Below are positions 44,718 through 57,659 of a stretch of 64,000 nt of DNA, in pieces (positions within the stretch are counted from its first letter, which is position 1; each line of letters opens with the position of its first letter). The notes beneath the pieces are model-generated. The model did not search any database. It worked only from the letters and a program-made list of their open reading frames with translations, and was not told the DNA's origin. The position numbers and the translations under genes are program-made. Source of the stretch: Diadema setosum (taxonomy: Eukaryota; Echinodermata; Echinoidea; Diadematoida; Diadematidae); the NCBI GenBank assembly GCA_033980235.1, contig CM067065.1, positions 10,500,373-10,564,372 of the forward strand. Direction: 5' to 3'.

Positions 44718-44929
44718 GCTCGTGGAATCCAAACAGTGCGTGGAACAAGCCTCTGATTGGTCAGGCCGTCCAGCCATTCACGGCCATCCTGCGCTGCGAC
44801 CTGACCTTCGAGGTTGGCGACAAGATCGTCATCCTGACGAGGACCGAAAAGCAATTTGACTGGTGGGAAGGCACCGTGAGGGGCCAGACCGGTATATTTC
44901 CCGCCAACTACATCCTGGTATTAGAGTGA
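44718..44929 (+). CDS. Small SH3 protein, exon 3 (SH3 domain, stop)
   Basis: The acceptor ccctctaacag|GCTCG joins in phase to exon 2 (ASG|S). The exon encodes a complete SH3 domain: 'AVQPFTA' at the ALYDY position, 'DLTFEVGDKIVIL', 'DWWEGTVRGQTGIFPANYI', ending LVLE-stop. The WW, G..G, FPANY signature of the proline-rich ligand groove is intact. The whole protein is about 148 residues: basic Ser-rich tail plus one C-terminal SH3, suggesting a small adaptor. I cannot assign an ortholog. This exon is clearly GC-richer than its surroundings. Confidence 0.92.
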
Positions 44930-45104
44930 AGGATCTCTGCGTACCACACCCTTCACTATCAAGTGTCCATACTATCAAGTGTCAAGCAAAGTGTATTTTT
45001 TAGGTTGTGTAGCTCAAAAAAACATGTGGAATTCTTGAATCCGTGCTGCAAAATTTGCATGCAAAACTTGTGTTTTCATCCACTTCTCAGAAAGTGTGTG
45101 AATA

Positions 45105-45284
45105 TAGTGGACTCCCGTTATAAGGAAGTCCTCGGGGACAGGCAGTTTCCTTTTGTTATATCGAAATTTCGTTACATGTATAACCGAACAAATAAACAAT
45201 ATGAATACATAGACCGAATAATGTTGCGGCCTGAATTTTTACTTCGTTGTAACCGGAATTTCGTTATAACGGGAGTGCACTGTA
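45105..45284. mobile_element. MITE with CAGTG-ACTCCCGTTATAA ends, copy 1
   Basis: The ends 'tagtggactcccgttataa' and 'ttataacgggagtgcactgta' are inverted with a TA duplication. Inner 'ttatatcgaaatttcgttac' is palindromic. About 180 bp. A second copy lies at 51517-51708. The ends resemble pogo-like elements. Confidence 0.8.
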
Positions 45285-48140
45285 TCGACATGTCCTGCCC
45301 GATCCATTTGAAGGTATAGCCTTCACCCAAACTACTGCATACACACATGCGTTCAGTTGAATACCGTACTACTAATAGTACTAGGGCACATGTACTCATA
45401 CACACACACACACATACCAGGGAGGCATCGCAGACGAAGCACGTTATGTGCAGAGAAATTGGCAAAGACATTTTTGTGGGTTATTTAATTCATGCTCTGG
45501 AGCAAAAAGTTGCATGAAATATGCAAAAATTAATTTACCATGCATATTTCCATGTTTACATTTACGTGATCTGGCTGCTTTGCTTGGTATATCTGATGAC
45601 CAACAGTAACCAACCTATAACCTATATAAATTTGCTGTAGTTCAATTTACCATTGTGTCATCTCAATGGATAACTCTAAATTTTTGCTTCATATTCTTTC
45701 TGTTGAAGAAAAATTACGGTAGATTATATATATGACTCGTTAAATTCGGCAAATCTACACAAATTCAGGGGAATAGAATTCCCATTTTGAGAGCAAAAAA
45801 AAAAAACAAAACAAACAAACAATATTTGTAATCCTCAAATATGGTGCCAAATTACGGAGCTGTTCTATAATAGATTGAGCAGTTATAAGAAGGAAGCTTT
45901 TGATAATCCTCAACTGAAATAAACATTATTTCATATGCCTGACAGATGTATATGTCAAAAAAAGGAAAAACTATGTATGTATGTTTCCAAAGTTCATCGC
46001 TCACTTTTTCTTTTGATGGCCTGATAGGGCCACCAAAACATACCTTTCCTTAAAAAGTGGTGAACCAACATCTATTTCTGGTGACCCTGGGCCACTAGGC
46101 CACCGATAATGTCAAACCTTGTTATACATCATGATTATAAAAAAGATACAGCGCAACCATACAATAGCCCAAAGTGGAGAGGGCTAGATGTGTTCAACAG
46201 CAAGTGAACAGCAACTTTGTACATCATTTGAGAGGAAATTTTAGGTAGTACATGTACCATAAATACATCATATTTTTGTAATAACTCAGGGTGAAAGAGA
46301 AATGTTGGACCACTGTTGTAGAGACTAAAATGTTTCTTTTCTTTGTTGTTATGTCAAGATACACAGCTTTTCTTTTTCACACTAAATCAGACTGAAATCC
46401 TGTCAGAGTGTGGCATGCTGCTCTCACAACTAAGCATTCCTTTCCCCCTGTATTCTTCAAGTGGGTATAGATTTTTGTGTTTTTTATTTCTTTAGGTATT
46501 AGTACATGTACTTGGTGTGTTTTCCATTTCTGTAGCTATTGCTACTAGTGTATTGGTGAAATGTGATGACTGGCTATTATTTTGCCACAGGGTGATAGAA
46601 CAGTGAGTTTTTGAGGGACAGTAGAAGGTGCAAGTTGATGCGCATTGATTTTCAAATATTTTGTAATGTTTAATTTGTGTTTCTTTTCTTTTTTGTAAGG
46701 CATCAAATGTCTGCAATGCTGCTTCGTAGTTTTTCATATTCTATGCTCATTTTGTGAAATGCATTTCACGTCATGTAATGTCTGATACTTTTTTACCTCA
46801 CATTTGTGTTGTAATTTGTACTCATTTTGTATTCCTCTACATTTGTTATTCTTCAGCAAAGCGGAAAAAGTCTGTAGTGACATACAGTCATTGTGCTCTT
46901 ACTGTTGATACAACATTATTTCTTTTTTTTAGCATGTCAAAATGAAAAATATGTTCAGAATTTGTCTTGTCTTATCAGTTCTATGCACATATTTGTATTA
47001 TTATAATTGAGTAGGCTGGGTTTTCACAGGATACATATCTGAAATTTGCTCAGGTTAACATACCAAAATTTGATAATGAGAGGTAAGTTTTTTTATGCCC
47101 CATTGCAATCATATGATCAGTGAACCATTTCCAAACTGTACTTCGATAAAATATTCTTGTATTTTCCCCAACCAACCAAAAAAAAAAAAAAAAATGCCTA
47201 TAGATGAAAAATTTACATGTATTTGCGAAAATAGTACTTTGATTACCAAGTGTAGAGCTATGCATCCATGCAGTTCTGAGAGATTCAGTATTGTGTACAG
47301 TCTTCTACAACCTTGTATATAGATATATGTTTTGAGTTATTACCTTTTGCCTTCCGCCTCCAGTACTTCTTGTATGTATTCAATGTGTATGAATATAGCT
47401 TGAGATGCAAAATATTGTAAGTGCATTTATGACCCATTGGGTACCAGCTTGTCTTGTGTATTTTCAACTAATTGTCTTTCATACCAATATCATTTCTGCA
47501 TTCCATTTCTATCATCAAAACATTGTGCATGAATTAAGCGAAACACCACTGAAATCAACTGCTGTATCTATGTTCCATATGTATGTTTTTTGAATACGTA
47601 TCATTTCCCTATGCAAAAGAATGTCATACACAGTCTAACTGTATTTTCTTTTTACAACATGCTTACAATTTCTACTGAAGTAAATAGGTAGCAGATATCT
47701 TACCTGTTGCAGTGTATACATCAACATTCCACTAATTATCAGTGGATCTGCAGTCAATCAATATTTTTTTGTTTGTGTGCCTGCCCATTAGCATGAGGAT
47801 ACCATGATAATTATGCAATGGCCTGCCCAACTCAAATATATCTTTTGAAGTCCTCGTGACAAATCATGTAAAGCTCTATCACTAATCTCTGTGTGAGTAA
47901 ACACATAGCCAAAGACTCTTGACTGGGGTTGAACATTACTGAATGGACATGCGCTTTGATGCAAATTTTCACTGAAGGGTAATTCTATTCTATTTGCAGG
48001 CCTTCACTTTTTGTGGTTTTTCGAATGTACTCCAGTGGAAAGCAAATAGATCACCAATATAATCTTGGCTTTTGAAAATGTTCAGGTGCAACTTCTCAGC
48101 AAAATTGAAAATTTGATATTCGTAATCTTATGTCAGTTAA

Positions 48141-48489
48141 ATGTCCTGTTTACCTTTGGGAGGAGTGATTAAAAAAAATTACAGATATCATATTTTATGC
48201 ATATGTGTTGGTCAGTTGTATCACAAAACACCCTACCATATGAAAATTTTGCAATAAAGCTAAAATATAAGGATATATCACTGTTTTTTCTCAATAAACC
48301 ATAACTATAAACAATTTAGCCTAAGAAACATTTTTATTATAACTGTTTTTCACATTTTGCATATCAAATGTAGATTATACTGATTCGAATTTTTACATTG
48401 GTTGTTTCTATCCCTAACTCACATTTTAGAACTATTTTGAAGCACTAATGGTGGGTTTTTGTTTCAGCTGCAAATGGTAAATTATGCCT
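48141..48489 (-). mobile_element. MITE, TTAA family C, copy 3
   Basis: Left flank TTAA (48137-48140), then ATGTCCTGTTTACC. The right end is GGTAAATTATGCCT followed by TTGA (48490-48493), a one-base variant of the target site. Same orientation as copy 1b. It abuts the next element directly. Confidence 0.8.
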
Positions 48490-48493
48490 TTGA

Positions 48494-49053
48494 AGGACAA
48501 GTGCACCTTCATAAACATAAGGACTGAGAGAATGCAGCAATACTAGTAGAACACATCAGTGAAAGTTTGAGGAAAATTGGACAATCGATGCAAAAGTTAT
48601 GAATTCTTAAAATTTTTGTGTTGGAACCGCTGGATGAGGAGACTACTAAGGCTTGTGATGTCATATGAGTACAACAGTATAAAGAAAATGTAAAGAAAAT
48701 TCAACATATTTTCACTTTTTTCATAATAAAAGAGCACATGACTTGCCTCTTTCTAAAGGCAATGGGAATAATATTACCCATAACATAATATGTCAGTAAC
48801 GAGTCGAGGGAATGTGTACTTTTTTCAAAAGATGAAATTTTGTGAAATTCTCTTTATATTTTCCTTATATTGTTGTACGCATGTGACATCATACACTGCA
48901 GTAGTCTTCTCATCCAGCGGTGACTGCACAAAAACTTCAAAAATTCATAGCTTTTGAACGGATTGTCCGATTTTCCTCAAACTTTCATTGTTGTGTTCTA
49001 CTAACATTGCTACATTCTCTCAATCCTTATGTTAATGAAGGTGAACTTGTCCT
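48494..49053. mobile_element. Fold-back MITE, TTAA family B, copy 3
   Basis: Starts AGGACAAGTGCACCTTCAT right after the TTGA that also flanks family C copy 3, and ends ATGAAGGTGAACTTGTCCT|TTAA. The arms are inverted, as in 21880-22439. Confidence 0.85.
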
Positions 49054-51516
49054 TTAAGGGACAGTGTGACAGCACCCAAAGCAGGAAGGAAGCCTCGCTA
49101 GTACATCGCTGTGTATCTAAATAATTCTGTCAATTCAGCTAGTTGTCTCTTTATAGTTTTACCCAATTGTCATCGGCTTAAAAGTAAGCTTTTTCCAACA
49201 GACTCCTATGGATCTGTTGTGATACATGTATTTGCTACCTTGTGCATGGTAATAAGCAAGTTTGGGATTCCAGTCTTCATGTGAGCAGAAAAAGTTCATT
49301 ATGTAGTAACAGACCTGTTGGTGTTAGGATTCAGTTGGAGGTGTAAGCATCTGTGATTTAATAGTTTGTTATTCTCTGTGATTTAATAGCTTGTTATTCA
49401 TATAATCTGGATGTCGCTTTGAAATGAGTGAAGTGCCAACCAAATACTAGTAACCAACTGAGAAGAAAAAAGGATGATCATTTGTACCAATGTGCACATG
49501 AGATACGTCTGGACTGCCTTATTGTTTGAGAGCATTTGTGTAAGCTCTAAGGAAATAATTTCTTCAAAGTGGAAGTGGAACCTGATAAGATACAGTAGTA
49601 GGTGATAATATCCTATGTTTCATTTTCATTCATCTCTCTGATGTCAATATAGAAATTTCATTATGTACACTTCAGTGCTGAATATCAGGTCCTTCAAGAA
49701 TCTTGTCTTACTTTCTTTTTGTACCAACTTGGCAGGCTGGTCTGATTGATTGAAGAATCCAGTTTTATAGAAGAAGTTGCCACTTACACACAGGGACCCT
49801 CACGGGCCTATAGCAGTGTGGTGTAGGGTTCGCTTGATGGTTTTAATGCCATTTCAGAACTGAAACCCAACCGAATTTTAATGTGATACCAAAAGCGTGT
49901 GGAGGCCGCGGTCTACTTCACGTGACATTGATGAATTTACCATCATTACATAAAGAGAGTCATTTATGCTGCTACTGTCACTAGAGTAGAGATAAAATAT
50001 ATGGGCATTTTTCATAAAGATTGATCCAATGATCTAACACTTGATCTGCTTTGAAACTTGTGCTTTTAAAATCAAGCATGATTAAAGAGTCATTTATGCT
50101 GCTACTGTTGCCAGAATAGAGATAAAATATCTAGGGTGTTTTTTTTTTTTTTTTTCATAAAGATTGCTCTAAAAATGTAACACTTCATCTGCCAAGAAGC
50201 ATGTGATTTCAATCAAGCATAAGGGATATTTAAGATACAGACGTATATGATCAATATTGATCTTGCGCTCAATTCACTGGCATGATAAATCAAGCATAAG
50301 TTCATTCATAACTCTTCATGCAACAAACCCCTAGATTCTGCGGTCATTACGAGATAATTATTGTGTCATTATTTGGTCATTATGCCTTGTATGTCATTAG
50401 ATATTCTTATTTTGGGTGGTGGGTTTGATACATGACTCAAGCAAAGATTGTGTTTGTATAATGTGGAAAGTATTCATAGAAATCCACAAGTAACACATTC
50501 ATTGTCTCATCCGATATTCTAATTTGAGGCGATGGGTATGAACATCTAATGGTTCAATCAAAGATTATGGTTGTGTTCAGTGGAAGATACTTAGACTTAT
50601 GTGTAGTCCATGGCAATCAAGTTTTTGTTTTGTCTCAGCTGATGACCTGATATTGGGTGATGGATGTGAATATGATAGTATTATAGCTGTATGTAAAGGT
50701 GAAAGATACACTACCGTATTTTTTTATATTAAAGCGTGTCACCAAAATGACAATACAATGTAGTTCAACTTTGACAATCACCATGGAGACATATTTGGTA
50801 GAAACCAAGTAGCTGTTGCCATAGATGTGACTGATGTTTTTTTCATATCACTTATGACGATGGTTTTATACATGACACCACTAAAATTCTGATTCTGATG
50901 AGAATCCAGATATTTTGTATAGAGATCACTGGTTTATACTGCAGGTATTCTGTATTCATGTTTGACTTTGGCATGGAAAGTTTTTCATTGTTGAATGCGC
51001 CATGAAAATGCCTGGAAAAAAAAAATGCTGATAATATTGAAACGGGAACATTTGACCACCCGCTTTTTTTGACTTTTTTTTTGACACATTTGACTTAGCA
51101 ACACCTTCACACTTTACTCTTGATTACAGCTCAACTTCGGTAATCTTCGTACCAATGCTAACGGTGATCGGCAGTATCATCAACAGCGCCACCTACACTA
51201 CCGGGACTATGCATCTTTAAAGAAATTTTTCCTTTATATAGGGCAGCAAAATTATTGCGAAAGGTCTGTTGTGCAGACCTTCGAACCATTCTGTACTTTG
51301 GAGGAAAGAATCTGAATTTTGACCATTCCCAACTCTTGTTTCAATAGGAGTTCCGTATCTTTCTTGATGATTTTACTATACACTCCGGTGGAAACTGCTC
51401 TTTCTTTCCTATTTTTGTTTTCTTATTTTGAGCAAAATCATCGCTATTTATCATTCAGAAAGGTTGGGAAGTCTGGTTGTGCTTGTTGCCATTGTTGTTA
51501 TGTTTACAAACGCCAA

Positions 51517-51708
51517 TACAGTGAACTCCCGTTATAACGAAGTCCTCGGGGACCAGCAGTTTTCTTTCGTTATATCGAAATTTCGTTACAAACGAAACAA
51601 ATAAACAATAAAAGAACATAGCGATGATGATGTTGAGGACTGAATTTTTACTTCGTTGTAACCGGAATTTTGTTATAACCGTGTCCGTTATAAAGGGAGT
51701 GCACTGTA
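51517..51708. mobile_element. MITE with CAGTG-ACTCCCGTTATAA ends, copy 2
   Basis: The ends are TACAGTGAACTCCCGTTATAA and TTATAAAGGGAGTGCACTGTA. It shares 'agtcctcggggac' and 'tgaatttttacttcgttgtaaccgga' with copy 1, and has a short extra segment near its right end. Confidence 0.8.
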
Positions 51709-52254
51709 CTGTTTGTGTGTGTGTGTGTGGTTTTTTTTTATTATTATTATATACAGAGTTATGTAATGTGACATGGAACTTGTTTTCATACTACCCCAAT
51801 GGTATTCTAAAATGATTGCGGGGAGAGGGTTACTTAGTTAATATACATTGTATTGTACCTACCAGTGATAGAGTTTAATGGTGCCATCTACAGGGTTCAC
51901 TGTTGTGAACAGGGGAAACTCTTTATGATGATGACGTAAAACCCGTAACATTTACCTGGGTACACTGTACTAGCACACTTGTATACTGTATTAGGTTTCT
52001 TACTATATCAGGGTACTAAACAAAGAAATATGAAGAATTAGGAATTATCTGCAAATTCACCTTGCTATAGGAGGGTTTGTTTAGTACATGTATCTGATTT
52101 CCTTATACATGTATGCATGAGGTTATACATGTACTTATTTACTTATGATTGTGTGGGATTGTAAATGTATTGCATCTTTGCAATGGTTTACCAGTCGTTT
52201 TTCAATTTCTCACACCAGATGGTTTGTATTTTGTATGTTTTCTTTTATTTTTTC

Positions 52255-52260
52255 AATAAA
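52255..52260 (+). terminator. Candidate polyadenylation signal AATAAA
   Basis: AATAAA sits in a T-rich context followed by 'atgagccttttgg'. It could end a long SH3-gene 3' UTR, but nothing links the two directly. Confidence 0.3.
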
Positions 52261-52358
52261 ATGAGCCTTTTGGAAAATATGTAGCCTGCTTCGTCCATTA
52301 TCTGATATAGTGTAGCTGTGTGTTGCATTCACTGTTTGGAATTGAGGGAGATGCATGT

Positions 52359-52410
52359 ACAGTCAAACATTGCATAGCGGCCACCTGTTTATAACGGCCG
52401 CCTGCTGTAC
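52359..52410. mobile_element. Fragment of CAGTCAAAC-type MITE
   Basis: 'tacagtcaaacattgcatag' and 'cggccacctgtttataacgg' match one end of the element at 9536-10082. The remainder is missing. Confidence 0.6.
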
Positions 52411-52455
52411 TCAGTCATTACCCCCCCCCCCCTTTCCCCAGAAAAGGCATGTTAA

Positions 52456-52832
52456 AGGAACTGTACATTATTGGTTGAGGTGAGGATTAAGCTTGTAACG
52501 TCTTGCGAGATACATGTATTTACAAACCACTCTATGAAATGTTAAAGAGCAAACGTTTATTTGATGAAAATCGGGTTTGAAATGACCGAGATATGAAAAA
52601 AAAAAGGAAAAACAAAGAGACCCTAATGAAAGACGTGGACTGTCATTTTTATTAGGATCGTGTTTTTTTTTTTTTAATATCTCGGCCATTTCAAGGCTAA
52701 TTTTCATCAAATAAACGTTGAATCCTTCTTGAAATTACATGCTCTTTCATATTTCATAAGAGGTTTGTCATTATTTCACCTAAAAATGTTACATACATGA
52801 ATCTTCACCTCAACCAGTACTGTACAGTCCCT
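52456..52832. mobile_element. MITE, TTAA family A
   Basis: TTAA flanks lie at 52452-52455 and 52833-52836. The ends AGGAACTGTACATTATTGG and 'ccagtactgtacagtccct' are inverted, as are the inner 'gaccgagatatg' and 'aatatctcggcc'. Confidence 0.85.
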
Positions 52833-53587
52833 TTAAGGGAGAGTGAAACCCTAATGTCGATTGAGTGCAGCCGTATTGCAGAGGCAACACGAGAGAACAC
52901 ATCAATGGAAGTGCGAGGTTCTAGATTCTATTGCATTCAGTTTTAGAGAGAGATTCATTCAATTTAACGACGCAAAGTTGGCACTCAATGTTGCGCCAGC
53001 TGGACAGACGTGCAATAATTTTGTCCCAAGTAACCCATTTCAGTTTCATTTATAGGCACACAATCTCGAACTTTAAACATTCAAATTCAATCAATATATA
53101 AAAAAAAAGTTCTGTTTTGAATAATACTATGATTCATACCGCATTTATCCATGCACGTCGAATTCCCATTTCATGATTTGATTCATTTCATCTTTTCACC
53201 AGTTTCCCCTTTTTCGTTGTCAACAATATGGATGTAAAACACTTAGAAAACGACCATCTCGCTCAACTTGTTTACACGTCCAGATCCATGTTTACCTTTT
53301 GTACCCTCCCCTTTGCCGATTTTCCTCGCATGAAATTTACATAATACGTTGCTCGACCCACCGTAGCCTTTTTTTCCAGGAGTATATCGACAGTTTGTAA
53401 TGATCTTGCTGGTTTTCAAAATCAATGCTTCAGCTCCTACTGTTCTGTCCATATTCAAAAATATTTAACGTAATTTGACCCTCGAGCAGCCGCCAAAGTC
53501 GTGCATGCATACATGCGCGTATGGAAGTCGTTGCTTCGATCGGGATGACGATTTGTCGGAGGATTGTAACATTTCAGTAGGCTTTAA

Positions 53588-54160
53588 AGGACATGTTCAC
53601 CTTCATGTGGATTGAGTGAATGCAACAATATTAGTAGAACACATCAGTGAAAGTTTGGGGAAAATCGGACAATCCGTTCAAAAGTTATGAATTTTTAAAG
53701 TATCTGCGTAGTCACTGCTGGATGAGAAGACTACTACAGTGTATGGTAATCATTATGCGTACAACGATATAAGAAAATAAAAAGAGGATTTCACAAAACT
53801 TTACTTTTTGAATAAAGTGCAAATTTCTTCGACTTGTTACTGACGTAATATGTTAAGGGTAATATTACCTGTTCCCCCCACACTGCCCCCTGCCTTCTGA
53901 AAGAGAGAAGTCAAGTGTTCTTTTGTTATGCGAGAAAAGAGAAAATATGTTGAATTTTCTTTATTCCTTCTTTATATCGTTGTACTCGTGTGACATCACA
54001 AGCTATAGTAGTCTTCTCATCCAGCCTTGAGTGAGCAGAAACTTCAAAAATTCATAGCTTTTGAACGGATTGTCCGATTTTCCTCAAACTCTCAATGATG
54101 TGTTCTACTAATACTGCTGCATTCAATCAACCCACATGTCTATGAAGGTGAACTTGTCCT
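53588..54160. mobile_element. Fold-back MITE, TTAA family B, copy 4
   Basis: TTAA flanks lie at 53584-53587 and 54161-54164. The ends are AGGACATGTTCACCTTCATG and 'atgaaggtgaacttgtcct'. 573 bp with long pairing arms. Confidence 0.85.
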
Positions 54161-54867
54161 TTAAGTCAAAGATCTCATTCCAAAGTACATAAAGCTTACA
54201 CCATTTGTTAAACAAATAAACTACTACAAACAAACAGCTACAAAAAAAAAAAAATCATAAGCAGTAACGAAAAACACTGCGCGGAATGGCATGATGCATT
54301 ATGCTTGCCTTTCCCTGAATTTTTATTTCTTTACATTCGTCAAGGCGGTGCAAATGCGAATTTTAATGCGTTTCGCGTACAATTAGTTTAATTTGAACGC
54401 GCTCTTTTATTCACATTCACGTAAGATATAATGAAATAGAATGCTGATGAAATCAAATTGAATTAAATAGGCTAATTTGCTTTTTGAATGTTGACGTCAA
54501 TTATCATTCAAATTCACTCAAACTAAAATGATCGCATCGTTAAATCGAATGCAAATTTGATGAAATCTGAAGGGAGAACCAGTATTACCATTTACATAGG
54601 TCCGTATGGAAGTCACAGGAATTCTGTTGAATTTTTTCTTTATATCGTTCTTCCTAAGTGACAATTCATCGCACAGCAGTACGCTGTCGTTGCACGGTTT
54701 AAGCACCAGTGTCCGAAAGAGGGCGCTTGAGTGTCTTCTTGCATAGAGGACTACTGAATTTGCGCACAATACATGTAGTCAGTCTTCACAGTGACATCAA
54801 ACTGCAGATGATTCGTGATTAATTTTCCTTTATAGCTCTCTTTCTCTTCTGCTTCTCCCATCATGGC

Positions 54868-55870
54868 CATTTTTTATGCCTCCGCAACGAAGTGGCCGGA
54901 GGCATTATGTTTTCGGGTCGTCCGTCCGTCCGTCCGTCCGTCCGTCCGTCCGTACGTCCGTCCGTCACGTTTTGTTTTTGTCGATATCTCAAGAACCGTG
55001 TGGTGGTTTTACATCAAACTTGGTATGAGGGTATATCCTTGGGGGATGATACTTTGTGTGGATTTTAGGGTCACAGGGTCAAAGGTCAAAGGTCACAGGA
55101 TATTTTTTGAAAAAAAAAAGAGATTTCATGTTTTTCTCCATATCTCGCAAATGGTTCAAGGTATCTTCATTGAACTTAGTATATATGCTTGTTCCAATAG
55201 GCAGTGATTATCTAGGGAAGTTGGGGTCATGGTTCAAAGGTCAGGGGTCAAACGTCAAGGTCAACTCCTCAAAATATCACTTCTTTCCTTATATTTATGC
55301 AATGCCTGAAGGTGTTTTTTTTTTTTTAACTTGATGTATGCATGTATTACCCGATATATATTCTGTGGGAAGTTTCTTGCCAAAAGGTCAAAGGTCAAAA
55401 GGTCAAAGGTCAAGTGAAAGTGTTGAATTGCACTTTTTCCTCCATATCTCAAAAGTAACTCAAGGTATCATCATGAAACTCACATATTTATGCATGTTCA
55501 ACCTAACAGTGATTCTCATTGGAACTGTGAGGTCAAAGCCTTTAGGTCAAAGGCCAGGTTTAGATAATGCTATTTTCCCATTTGATACTGAAATTATACT
55601 TTTTCTCAATACCTTGGAAATTACTCAATGCATAAACTTATAAAAGGGTCAAAAGTCAAGTAAAAATCATCAGTTCCCCAATCATTCATCCAATTGAACC
55701 TAGTTCTAGGAAAGTGAACATTCAGCACATTTGTGGCAAACCTGTCATTTTAATATTTTGCCAATTGTGTGAACTGTCATCACACATTGTCAAGACATTG
55801 TGCTATAGACCTATTAGGAGAACCATGCATTATGGCGGAGGCATATCAGTCGCCGTAGCGATATATCTAG
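54868..55870 (+). mobile_element. Helentron/Helitron2-like element, copy 3
   Basis: Nearly colinear with copy 1: CATTTTTTATGCCTCCGCAACG, a CCGT microsatellite at about 54917-54965, and a 3' GCGGAGGCATATCAG with the TCGC-CGTA-GCGA hairpin (55850-55861) and CTAG|T. DR1-type AGGTCA repeats lie at 55083-55095, 55385-55397 and 55400-55412. The first two bases here are CC rather than TC. Confidence 0.65.
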
Positions 55871-56439
55871 TTTTTCATGAAATGTTCTGTGCATTGAACT
55901 CTTTCATTCTGTAAACTCATTCACACAATCATGTGCACACTCAAGACTCGCACAACCCATAACGCACATACACAATGTACGCGTAATTTTTTGCACGTAT
56001 AAGTATAGACATACAATGTACAGCTGATGGGCGTGGGAGTGAGCTAATCAGAAATTCACCTCGGGGATTCCCCTTCTATGACGTCATTGTATGAAGGTGA
56101 TTTTGGCAATGACGATACCTCATACCGGCCGCCACCATTTATTTTGCTGTCCCCCCCCCCCCCCCCCGCACACACACACTTGTTACTTTTATTTCTCTCA
56201 CTGCAAGTAAACTTTGTCCTCGACAGCTAGGTTAGAAGTTCGCACTGATTTAGCGGTTCTGTAAATGTTTGCCAAACTGAGTTTCACGGAATGCGCCCTT
56301 ATTGCACAATTATTTACATTGTGGCTACACATAACACACGCCTGTCGACTATACAATTCACCCATCCCTTTCATAGTACTAATACTCTCGCGCATTTCGT
56401 GAACTTGAAAGCTTGTGAGACGAGTGGACATCGTATAGC

Positions 56440-56675
56440 TAGGAACGCCCTTTTAGATAATCTTCAAATCCGCCGTGAGAACAAGCAGAGGCTGCTTCCA
56501 TTCTGTCCCGTTCTGCGTTCTGAGTTTACAGGCGCGTCTAGCACAAAATAATGTGACGTGTCAAAAACCAAGAGTGAGGCAGTTTCGTTCCTTGGCCCTC
56601 TCCAGATCCTCCCCGCGGAACCCTCCCGGTGCATTGGTCTGCGTGCACGTGTCCGAAGCAGAGTAACGTAAAGAG
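56440..56675 (+). other. Probable non-coding first exon of the TRIM-like gene
   Basis: A CpG-rich stretch ends in a good donor (GTAAAGAG|GTAAGG). The next strong acceptor on the plus strand is cactgctag at 59035, just before the TRIM-like start codon. The start of this exon is not defined. A C-tract and (CA)n at 56152-56180 lie upstream. Confidence 0.45.
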
Positions 56676-57323
56676 GTAAGGACAGGTTTCACTGGTTCTG
56701 GTCGATACAGTGTTCTTACAAATTGATTAATCAGTATCCGGAAAAATATCCCCCGGACATTTTACTTACACTGGACAACAATACCACCAGACAACTTAAG
56801 GGGTCGGTGCAATATAGTGCTAACCCATACAAATAGTCAATTTGAGATAATCGCTGTTGAATGTTTGGAAAGTCCATACATTGTACATTAATAAAACATG
56901 AATGCATGCATTTTTTACCATCTTATAGGTTGAATTCAAATATGATATTTTCATGGAGGTTAGAGTGAAGGCTAAGGATTATGAAAATGCATGTAACTCA
57001 ATTTTGACAAAAGTGTGGGTTTGAGTTTTATTGCACCGACGCCTTCAACTACTAGTACATGTACGTATATGATTATGCACATGTAAGTGTCCTGATAGTA
57101 GTCAGGGGGATAGTTGTGCTATGATAGTTTCTGGGGGGGGGGGGGGGTAGCTATCCCGAGGGTAGGGGTAGTTGCCCAGGGGGTACTACTTTTTTTATCC
57201 AGGGATATTTGTCCGGAGGATATTTCTCGATTTCTCGATGACCGCCGTAAGTGAGGACAGGGATTGAGCTGACTTTAAACTTTTTTTTTTTCAAGTCCGA
57301 CAGAAGATGGGGGGCGTTAATTG

Positions 57324-57544
57324 TGGGGGCGCTGCGGCATAGTGGGTAAGCCTCCCGACTCCCGATCGGAGGACCCGAGTTCGAATATCCCTCCCATGTG
57401 CTTACGTATGTTTTAACCACCACGTTCCTCTCGACCCAGGTGTATAAATGGGTACCTGGCAACGCTAGGGTATTGATAATGGCAGGGCCCTCTGGTAGAG
57501 CAGTGGCAACACTGAAGAGGCTACCCTGGGTAAATAAACCCTTA

Positions 57545-57588
<44 letters not shown>

Positions 57589-57628
57589 GTTATTATTATT
57601 ATCATTATTATTATTATTATTATTATCA

Positions 57629-57659
<31 letters not shown>

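Larger units (their letters stand above)
44930..51516. other. Downstream of SH3 gene: long 3' UTR or intergenic DNA
   Basis: No further coding exon is supported. It contains a MITE (45105-45284), family C and B elements (48141-49053) and otherwise AT-rich unique sequence. AATAAA occurs at several places, including about 45186 inside the MITE. Part of this may be the SH3 gene's 3' UTR. Confidence 0.5.

Noticed and set aside
53243..53458. 71-residue basic minus-strand frame
   Set aside because: No domain, no splice signals and AT-rich surroundings; length is compatible with chance.
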